Shown in pieces: positions 34,543 to 40,321 of a stretch of DNA of 40,321 bases (its first letter is position 1; every line of letters begins with the position of its first letter). Under the pieces are notes generated by a model. The model was not told the origin of the DNA. It saw only the letters and a list, made by a program, of their open reading frames with translations, and did not search any database. The DNA comes from Barnesiella sp. (lineage in GTDB: Bacteria; Bacteroidota; Bacteroidia; Bacteroidales; Muribaculaceae). The stretch is from NCBI GenBank assembly GCA_014801075.1, contig JAAVEW010000022.1:2513-42833 (forward strand), written 5' to 3'. A program made the translations under genes and the position numbers.

Positions 34543-35889
34543 TCAATTGAACTGGGCCACAAGGATTACGGCTATCGCCACGGGGGCTATCCACTTGATA
34601 ATGAAAAGCACTACGCGGGTGGAGAGGCTGCGCACCGGCGAACCGTTGTCGAGCTGCGAGGCTATCATGCCTTTGGGCGCGAACCAGCCTGCGTAGATAC
34701 ACATGGCCATAGAGCCGAGGGGGAGCAATATGTTGGTGGCAAACGTGTCGAGGAAGTCGAAGAATGTGAGTCCGAAGATGTGCACTGACGAGAGCGAGCC
34801 CATAGAGAGCGAACTGAGCGATCCGAAAAGCAACACGGGGAGCATCACGAGCAACACGGCCGACCGACGGCGCAGGTGCATGCGGTCCTGGCAGAAGCGC
34901 ACCGACACTTCGGCAATCGAGATGGTCGACGTCAGGGCCGCCACGAGCAGCAGTATGAAGAAAAGCGATGACCACAGTTGCGTGCCGGGCATGCGGGTGA
35001 ACACTTCGGGGAGGGTCACGAACACAAGCGTTGCCCCTTCAAGACTCTCGTTCTGCATGCCGAAGGAGGTGACAGCGGGGAAGATGATAAGGCCCATCAG
35101 CACGGCCACGAGCATGTCGAGGAGCGAGACTATCGTAGCGGTGCGTTTCAGTTTCGTTTCGCGCGGGAAGTAGGCGGCGTAGGTTATCAATATGCCCATG
35201 CCGAGACTCAGCGAGAAGAATGCCTGCCCCAGCGCGTTTATCACCACCGACCCGTTGACCTTGGAGAAATCGGGCGCGAGGAAGAACTTCACACCCTCGC
35301 CGGCATCGGGCAGCGTCAGCGCCACCACGCAGAATATCACCAGGATAAGGAACAGAAGCGGCATCATGAGATTGGAAATCTTCTCGATGCCTTTGCGCAC
35401 GCCGCAGAGCAGCACGAGCATGTTGATGCCAATCATCAGCACGGTATAGATTATAGGCTTGACGTCGCCGGCAACGTAGTCCTGCATCTTGGCGGCGAAC
35501 GAGGCGGTCCCCTCCCCCGCTCCGGAGTAGAGCGAACCGGTCAGCGAACTGATGAAATATTCGAGCGTCCACCCCGCCACCACTATGTAGAAGCAGAGTA
35601 TCATATATGAAGCCAACAGGCCCATGGCGCCGATGAGCCACCATCCGGTGCGCGGCGATATGCGCTTGTAATCGCCCACGGCGTCGGTGCCTCCTTCACG
35701 GCCTATGGCAAACTCGCCCAGCATCACGGGAATGCCGAGCAGCAGCACACATAATATATATATCAACAGGAATGCGGCGCCACCGTTGGTCTGAGTCTCG
35801 GCGGGAAAGCGCCACACGTTACCCAACCCTACAGCTGACCCGACGGTAGCTGCAATCAAACCAATCTTAGAACTGAACTTCGTAGCCAT
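34543..35889 (-). CDS. Sodium-dependent neurotransmitter-type (NSS/SNF) transporter
   Basis: A 448-aa LeuT-fold symporter with about 11-12 membrane helices. TM1 carries the family signature AATVGSAVGLGNVWRFPAETQTNGGAAF (from about residue 12), where the unwound glycine stretch forms the substrate and sodium site; a second signature, FFSLSLGMGILITYAAYF, marks TM6. Bacterial relatives import amino acids such as tryptophan, tyrosine or leucine with Na+. The substrate cannot be assigned here. The promoter at 35906-35937 is a close match and gives a short leader of about 10 nt. The small membrane protein gene follows, then folP and cdaA. Confidence 0.93.
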   Translation of the reverse strand: MATKFSSKIGLIAATVGSAVGLGNVWRFPAETQTNGGAAFLLIYILCVLLLGIPVMLGEFAIGREGGTDAVGDYKRISPRTGWWLIGAMGLLASYMILCFYIVVAGWTLEYFISSLTGSLYSGAGEGTASFAAKMQDYVAGDVKPIIYTVLMIGINMLVLLCGVRKGIEKISNLMMPLLFLILVIFCVVALTLPDAGEGVKFFLAPDFSKVNGSVVINALGQAFFSLSLGMGILITYAAYFPRETKLKRTATIVSLLDMLVAVLMGLIIFPAVTSFGMQNESLEGATLVFVTLPEVFTRMPGTQLWSSLFFILLLVAALTSTISIAEVSVRFCQDRMHLRRRSAVLLVMLPVLLFGSLSSLSMGSLSSVHIFGLTFFDFLDTFATNILLPLGSMAMCIYAGWFAPKGMIASQLDNGSPVRSLSTRVVLFIIKWIAPVAIAVILVAQFN

Positions 35890-35905
35890 TAGCGATAATT
35901 TGCAA

Positions 35906-35937
35906 CAAATTTACATTTTTGAATTAAATTTCACAAA
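35906..35937 (-). promoter_or_regulatory. Bacteroidetes-type promoter for the NSS transporter
   Basis: On the minus strand TTTG (35937-35934), 20 bp, then TAAATTTG (35913-35906) fits the consensus. Transcription would start near 35899, so the 5' leader is only about 10 nt. Confidence 0.65.
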
Positions 35938-36039
35938 TAATATAACGCACAACTATGCATTTTGTAAGACCGGCAATCACATTTTTAAAATATCATATTT
36001 TTTAACCCCCGCGCGCAAAGGATTTTCAATATTTTTAGG

Positions 36040-36047
36040 TAAATTTG
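36040..36047 (+). promoter_or_regulatory. Likely -7 box of the hisS promoter
   Basis: TAAATTTG matches TAnnTTTG and would give a leader of about 75 nt before hisS. No TTG is found at the correct upstream distance, so support is moderate. Confidence 0.4.
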
Positions 36048-36128
36048 CAACCTGATATATTGATTTGATATATAATAGTATAAAACAACAACGGCAAAAG
36101 TGCCGCAACCAACCGTCACTCAACAGCA

Positions 36129-37493
36129 ATGGCTACAAAACCGTCAATACCCAAAGGTACCCGCGACTTCTCACCGATAGAGATGGCTCGCCGCAATTAT
36201 ATATTCAACACCATACGCGAAGTGTTCTCGCTCCACGGATTCTCGCAGATAGAGACTCCGGCGATGGAAAACCTCTCGACCCTCATGGGAAAATATGGCG
36301 ACGAGGGTGATAAACTCCTGTTTAAAATCCTCAACTCCGGCGACTTCCTCAAGGGCGTTGACCGCGCCATGCTCGACGACGAGAGCGCCACGCTGCGCCT
36401 TGCCGCCAAGCTGTGTGAGAAAGGATTGCGCTACGACCTCACCGTGCCCTTCGCCCGCTACGTGGTGCAGCACCGCGGTGAGTTGCAGTTCCCCTTCCGC
36501 CGATTCCAGATACAGCCCGTGTGGCGCGCCGACCGTCCGCAGAAAGGCCGCTACCGCGAGTTCTATCAGTGTGACGCCGACATCGTGGGCACCGATTCGC
36601 TCTGGAATGAGGTAGAGCTCATCGACATTATCCGCGACGTGTTCCGCCGCCTCAACATCCGGGTGCTCATCAAGCTCAACAACCGCAAGATACTTGCCGG
36701 AATAGCCGAGGCCATCGGCGCTCCAGAACGCCTCATCGACATCACCGTCGCCATCGACAAGATTGACAAGATAGGTATCGACAACGTGAACCTCGAACTC
36801 AAGGAGAAAGGACTCAGCGACGAAGCCATCGCGGCCCTCCGCCCCATCCTCGAGCTCTCCGGCTCCAACGAGGAACGCCTCGCAGCCCTACGCAAAGTGC
36901 TCGCCGGCAGCGAGACAGGCCTTAAGGGTATCGAGGAGACAGAGACAATACTCCGCCGCGCCGGAGAAGGCAGTGCCGAGATAGAACTCGACGTGGCCCT
37001 CGCCCGCGGCCTCAACTACTACACGGGCGCCATCATCGAGGTGAAGGCTCTCGACGTAGCTATAGGCAGCATCACCGGCGGCGGCCGCTACGACAACCTG
37101 ACCGGAGTGTTCGGTATGCCCGGCGTGTCGGGTGTAGGCATCTCATTCGGTGCCGACCGCATCTACGACGTGCTCAACACCCTCGACCTCTACCCCTCCG
37201 AGGCCACCGCTACCACTCGCGTAATGTTCGCCAACATGGGTGAAGCCGAGACCGAAGCTGCCTTCCACGCAGCGCAGCGTATGCGTCAAGTAGGTATCTC
37301 AACGATGGTCTACCCCGACAACGCCAAGATGAAGAAGCAATTCGGATATGCCGACGACATGGCCATACCCTACGTTGCCATCATCGGCGAGTCAGAAATG
37401 CAGGAAAATAAAATCACACTCAAGGAAATGGCCTCGGGACAGCAGGAGATGCTGACCGTCGACGAAGCTATCGCCCGCATCAATTCGATATGA
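36129..37493 (+). CDS. hisS: Histidyl-tRNA synthetase
   Basis: A 454-aa class II aminoacyl-tRNA synthetase that charges tRNA-His. The catalytic core shows [15 protein letters not shown] near residues 6-20, motif 2 in [25 protein letters not shown] (about 120-145), and the histidine-binding motif [15 protein letters not shown] (about 295-310). The C-terminal anticodon-binding domain covers about 360-454. Length is close to that of eukaryote-like bacterial HisRS forms. The ATG at 36129 gives the normal N-terminus [14 protein letters not shown]. The downstream outer-membrane barrel gene overlaps its stop by 4 bp, implying translational coupling. Confidence 0.96.
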   Translation: MATKPSIPKGTRDFSPIEMARRNYIFNTIREVFSLHGFSQIETPAMENLSTLMGKYGDEGDKLLFKILNSGDFLKGVDRAMLDDESATLRLAAKLCEKGLRYDLTVPFARYVVQHRGELQFPFRRFQIQPVWRADRPQKGRYREFYQCDADIVGTDSLWNEVELIDIIRDVFRRLNIRVLIKLNNRKILAGIAEAIGAPERLIDITVAIDKIDKIGIDNVNLELKEKGLSDEAIAALRPILELSGSNEERLAALRKVLAGSETGLKGIEETETILRRAGEGSAEIELDVALARGLNYYTGAIIEVKALDVAIGSITGGGRYDNLTGVFGMPGVSGVGISFGADRIYDVLNTLDLYPSEATATTRVMFANMGEAETEAAFHAAQRMRQVGISTMVYPDNAKMKKQFGYADDMAIPYVAIIGESEMQENKITLKEMASGQQEMLTVDEAIARINSI

Positions 37494-38113
37494 TTATGAA
37501 AAAAATATTATTACTGGCAGTAGCCATCGTGGCCATGATGCTCCCCGTTGCGGCCAACGCGCAGTTCCGCTACGGAGCTACGGCAGGCGTCGATTTCTCG
37601 ACCCTCAAATTCAAGCAGGATCTTTTCACCATCGATGCCTCAACCGGATTTCAGGCCGGCGTGCAGGGCGAACTCATGTTTCCCGGCATAGGTTTCGGCG
37701 TTGACATCGCCATGCTCTACAACCAGCGCGGCGCCACGCTCCATCTCGGCGAGCGCGAAGTGTGGGCCTCGCAGGGCTACACCGACCCACGCTGCTATCT
37801 CCACTATGTAGAGATACCTGTCAACCTGCGATTCAAGTGGACCCGCATGCAGGGACTCGAGGATTACATCGCGCCCTACGTGTTCGGCGGTCCGTCGATT
37901 TCGTTCCTTGCCGGCCACAGCAAGATTGAGGCTCTGCAATATGCTTTCGGCGAGATAGGTCTGCAGTGCGGTCTCGGTTTTGAAATTATGCGCCGCTGGC
38001 AGATTCAGGGTTCCTACACCTGGGGCATGACCTACGCGCTCAAGACCCGCCTGCTCGACGACTTCAGCGCGCAGAACCGCACATGGTCAATCCGCGCCAC
38101 ATATTTCTTCTAA
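37490..38113 (+). CDS. Outer-membrane beta-barrel protein
   Basis: A 207-aa exported barrel of the OMP_b-brl type common in Bacteroidetes. The ATG at 37490 overlaps the hisS stop (ATGA); another ATG at 37496 ([15 protein letters not shown]) is equally possible and looks like a standard signal-peptide start. The signal peptide ends near AANA, followed by [17 protein letters not shown]. The mature protein has eight or so alternating strands and ends in a phenylalanine (SIRATYFF), as expected for BAM recognition. Overlap with hisS suggests coupled translation, though the functions seem unrelated. No substrate or partner can be named. Confidence 0.83.
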   Translation: MIMKKILLLAVAIVAMMLPVAANAQFRYGATAGVDFSTLKFKQDLFTIDASTGFQAGVQGELMFPGIGFGVDIAMLYNQRGATLHLGEREVWASQGYTDPRCYLHYVEIPVNLRFKWTRMQGLEDYIAPYVFGGPSISFLAGHSKIEALQYAFGEIGLQCGLGFEIMRRWQIQGSYTWGMTYALKTRLLDDFSAQNRTWSIRATYFF

Positions 38114-38151
38114 TCGACCACTACCCGTACCTACTGACGGTAACATATCAT

Positions 38152-38619
38152 TTACTTCGACCCATACGACGGGAGCTGCCGCACGAACGCGTAGCTCCCG
38201 TTGTCGTAATCAATGGCGCAGAAGTAGTGGCGCAGGCCGTTGGACACGGCGAGGTAGCGCGCACGGAGCACCATGTTGTAACGCACAATCTGGTCAAACA
38301 CCTGCTGCGTGATTTCTACGTGGGGAGCCTTGTACTCGACGATGATGAAGGGTTGGCCGTGGGAGTCGTAGACAACCGTATCGGCGCGGCGCGACATGTT
38401 GTTGAACTTCAGCGACACCTCGTTACCGATAATCGAGGCGGGGTAACCGAGGCCGGCGCGAAGGTAGGCGACGAAATGCTGGCGCACCCACTCCTCGGGG
38501 GTCAGCTTGACGAAAGCGTTGCGGCACTCGTCGTAGATGCGCACCATGTCGCCGTCGCGGCGCAAACGTGGCGCAACGAGTGGCGGAAGATTCAGTCGGG
38601 GTAAGTTTTCCATCGCCAT
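38152..38619 (-). CDS. HsdR_N-like PD-(D/E)XK family protein
   Basis: A 155-aa protein resembling the N-terminal domain of type I restriction enzyme R subunits (HSDR_N_2 type), a common stand-alone gene in Bacteroidetes. The catalytic-type core is visible as SRRADTVVYDSHGQPFIIVEYKAP, with Asp of ADTVVY and Glu-x-Lys of EYK forming the PD-(D/E)XK metal-binding site (about residues 78-100). There is no helicase domain, modification or specificity gene, so it is not a restriction system. It might act on nucleic acid, but the role is not established. It is divergent from holA across 85 bp containing two palindromes. Confidence 0.82.
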   Translation of the reverse strand: MAMENLPRLNLPPLVAPRLRRDGDMVRIYDECRNAFVKLTPEEWVRQHFVAYLRAGLGYPASIIGNEVSLKFNNMSRRADTVVYDSHGQPFIIVEYKAPHVEITQQVFDQIVRYNMVLRARYLAVSNGLRHYFCAIDYDNGSYAFVRQLPSYGSK

Positions 38620-38640
38620 TGCTTTGTGTTCAAGAATTTT

Positions 38641-38688
38641 TGTGTAAATTTACACAAATAAATTTATTGACACCCACAGTCGGTGTCA
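38641..38688. promoter_or_regulatory. Two palindromes between divergent HsdR_N-like gene and holA
   Basis: TGTGTAAATTTACACA (38641-38656) is a perfect 16-bp palindrome. TGACACC (38668-38674) / GGTGTCA (38682-38688) forms a 7-bp inverted repeat with a 7-nt loop, ending 16 bp before the holA ATG. No consensus Bacteroidetes promoter pair is seen in the gap, so these may be operator or leader elements. Confidence 0.45.
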
Positions 38689-38704
38689 GAAAAATCTCCC
38701 GTCT

Positions 38705-39733
38705 ATGGCCGATATAGTGACATACAACTCGTTGCGCAACGCTCTTGCCAAGAAGAATTATGCCAACGTCTACCTCATCCACGGTGAGGAGGGCTATTAT
38801 ATCGACCGCCTCGCCGAACTGTTTGACGGCATACTCGCCGACTTCGAGCGCGACTTCAACCTCTACACCATGTATGCGCCGCAAACCGACAGCGCTACCG
38901 TGGCCGATGCCTGCCGCCGCTACCCCATGATGGCCGACCGTCAGGTTGTCATCGTCAAGGAAGCGCAGGCTGTGCCCGTGGCATGGTTCAACAAGCTGCT
39001 CCCCTATCTTGAGCAACCGGTCGACACGACGGTGCTCGTTATCATAGCCCGAGGTGCCACGGTGAAGAGCGCCACGCTCACCAAGAGCATCGCCAAGGGT
39101 AAGGGTGTGATTTTCGAGTCTAAGAAACTTGCGCCGGCTGCTGTAGCCGTCACCATACGCGAGTTTATCAAGGAGAAGGGACTTAGCATCGACGACAAGG
39201 CCCTCGCCATGTTGCAGGACTATGTAGGTGCCGACCTGTCGCGCATCTACAACGAGATAGACAAGATGACCGTAGCACTCCCGCCCAACGCCATGGTGAC
39301 TCCCGAAGCCGTGGAACGCAACATAGGCGTCAGCAAGGACTACAACAACTTTGAACTTATTGCCGCCATCGCCCGCCGCGACACCCGCAAAATATATCAG
39401 ATTATCAACTACTTCCGCCGCGACCCGAAGAACCATCAGCCCGTGGTCACTACCCCGCTGATATTCAACTTCTTCGCCAACCTGCTCACGGCGCTATACG
39501 CTCCCGACAAGAGCGAACGCGGTCTCATGGCCGAACTCGGATTCAAGTGGCCCGGTCAGCTGACCGACATACGCCCCGGACTGACCAACTACAAACCTTG
39601 GCAGATAATAAAGAATATATCGGCCGTGCGCGAATTTGACGCGCAGAGCAAAGGTATCGGCTCGCGCGTCGACCAGTTTGACCTCTTTGAAATGCTTATC
39701 TTCAAGCTCCTCAACAATCCCAACTGCCCCTAA
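38705..39733 (+). CDS. holA: DNA polymerase III delta subunit
   Basis: A 342-aa clamp-loader subunit that opens the beta sliding clamp for loading at the replication fork. N-terminal Domain I begins with NVYLIHGEEGYYIDRLAELF (about residues 20-39), which matches the HolA AAA+-like fold lacking a proper Walker A. The middle contains the conserved region ALAMLQDYVGADLSRIYNEIDKM (about 165-187), and the C-terminal helical domain follows. Length and layout fit the family. It stands alone on the plus strand, opposite the HsdR_N-like gene, an arrangement I recall as common in Bacteroidales. Hairpins at 39784-39816 and 39893-39928 follow. Confidence 0.93.
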   Translation: MADIVTYNSLRNALAKKNYANVYLIHGEEGYYIDRLAELFDGILADFERDFNLYTMYAPQTDSATVADACRRYPMMADRQVVIVKEAQAVPVAWFNKLLPYLEQPVDTTVLVIIARGATVKSATLTKSIAKGKGVIFESKKLAPAAVAVTIREFIKEKGLSIDDKALAMLQDYVGADLSRIYNEIDKMTVALPPNAMVTPEAVERNIGVSKDYNNFELIAAIARRDTRKIYQIINYFRRDPKNHQPVVTTPLIFNFFANLLTALYAPDKSERGLMAELGFKWPGQLTDIRPGLTNYKPWQIIKNISAVREFDAQSKGIGSRVDQFDLFEMLIFKLLNNPNCP

Positions 39734-39783
39734 GCCGAAGCCCCGCAACGCCACATTCTTTAAAACATACACAGCATACAATC

Positions 39784-39816
39784 AGGCTTTTATCAACCAA
39801 AATAACATAAAAGCCT
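39784..39816. repeat. Perfect 10-bp inverted repeat after holA
   Basis: AGGCTTTTAT (39784-39793) pairs with ATAAAAGCCT (39807-39816) over a 13-nt loop. It lacks a following T-tract, so terminator function is doubtful. Confidence 0.4.
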
Positions 39817-39892
39817 CCTGTACTACTGCCAAAAGCCACTGTACTCCTGTCAAAAAAAGTCCATAAAACAACGTACTGCTGTTGATAAAACT

Positions 39893-39936
39893 AAGCGCCG
39901 GTCCCATCAATGCATGGAACCGGCGCTTTATGATTT
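39893..39936. terminator. Terminator between convergent holA and sigma-factor gene
   Basis: AAGCGCCGGT (39893-39902) pairs with ACCGGCGCTT (39919-39928), with an inner CCAT/ATGG stem, followed by TATGATTT. It can serve holA on the plus strand and, less clearly, the convergent sigma-factor gene. Apart from this, 39734-40069 holds no gene that I can see. Confidence 0.7.
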
Positions 39937-40069
39937 GCTCCTTTAAAATTTTCAATTACAACTCAAGAATTTTACATATAAAAAAAACGGGTTGAAAAAG
40001 GGTGTGACTTAATGTGAACTAACACAAAAACGGGAAGGAGTAAAAGGACCTCTGTCACAGTCATGCTCA

Positions 40070-40321
40070 TCAACGAACCTTGTAGTCTTTGAGCATCTCC
40101 TGGAGACGCTGACGGGCGAAGAAGATGCGGCTCTTGACAGTGCCAAGGGGCAGGTTCATCTTTTCAGCAATCTCGTTGTATTTGTAACCGGCCACGTGCA
40201 TTGAGAACGGAACGCGGTATTCGTCAGAGAATGAATTGATAGCTGACGTGATTTCTTTAGCGGCAACCGAACCTTCGGGAGTTTCGAAGCCTGATTCCTG
40301 GGGAAGATTGAGGTGGTAGAG
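40070..40321 (-). CDS. ECF-type RNA polymerase sigma factor, 5' truncated by window edge
   Basis: Only the last 83 codons are present; the gene continues beyond 40321. The translated end contains sigma-70 region 4 with its helix-turn-helix: YKYNEIAEKMNLPLGTVKSR, followed by IFFARQRLQEMLKDYKVR and a TGA read at 40072-40070. The upstream part (ESGFETPEGSVAAKEITSAINSFSDEYR) fits the linker and start of region 4 in extracytoplasmic-function sigma factors. It would direct RNA polymerase to a specific promoter set. Region 2 and any anti-sigma factor gene are outside the window, so the subgroup cannot be assigned. Confidence 0.9.
   Translation of the reverse strand, partial: LYHLNLPQESGFETPEGSVAAKEITSAINSFSDEYRVPFSMHVAGYKYNEIAEKMNLPLGTVKSRIFFARQRLQEMLKDYKVR

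Noticed and set aside
38152-38619. Type I restriction system
   Set aside because: Only an HsdR_N-like domain is present; no helicase, methylase or specificity subunit is nearby.

Overview
The window looks like a chromosomal segment of a gut-type Bacteroidales bacterium, most plausibly Muribaculaceae. This rests on Bacteroidetes-style promoters (TTG, about 20 bp, then TAnnTTTG), a Rho factor with a very long disordered insert, the Bacteroidetes-typical GlmU-like protein and DUF4954 family, an AspT-type transporter, OprO/P-type porin, GH43 and VCBS-repeat exported proteins, and a DUF4143 ATPase. No rRNA, CRISPR array, prophage or intact transposase is visible. The taxonomic call is inference from gene content only.

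Layout. 1-3151: 3' truncated dapA (minus), two tandem thioredoxins (plus), an AspT/YidE-type transporter (minus). 3152-8028: a plus-strand run of exported or envelope genes (GH43 glycosidase, six-repeat VCBS protein, membrane acyltransferase) with a good promoter. 8232-15042: minus-strand genes for a CPA2 antiporter, GT4 glycosyltransferase, asd, porin and a GlmU-like protein. 15180-23704: plus-strand rfbC, a DUF4954 left-handed-helix protein, then three peptidases in a row (tricorn-like S41, C69 dipeptidase, YpfJ-type zinc peptidase); a 185-bp hairpin/MITE-like element separates the first two. 23705-26890: an AT-rich accessory island with a secreted CsgG/LpoB-like protein behind an inverted-repeat-rich leader, a doubtful small ORF, and an AAA/DUF4143 ATPase whose upstream region carries five 29-bp tandem repeats. 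26891-30789: minus-strand rho, queF, queC, tsaC/sua5. 31452-31909: a minus-strand tRNA operon (Gly, Gly, Leu) with clear promoter and terminator. 32199-35889: a small membrane protein (plus), then minus-strand cdaA, folP, a Ser-Asp-repeat membrane protein and an NSS transporter. 36129-39733: hisS, an outer-membrane barrel, an HsdR_N-like PD-(D/E)XK protein (minus) and holA. 40070-40321: the 3' part of an ECF sigma factor (minus).

Functional links: dapA and asd are both lysine/diaminopimelate genes but lie apart. rho, queF, queC and tsaC form a transcription-termination/tRNA-modification cluster. The S41, C69 and YpfJ peptidases could form an envelope peptide-degradation module. rfbC and the GlmU-like gene are divergent and share a palindromic promoter core.

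The strongest candidates for something undescribed are the inverted-repeat leader of the CsgG-like gene (24760-24929), the 29-bp promoter iterons (26581-26711), the 20978-21162 hairpin element, and the rho leader plus disordered insert.
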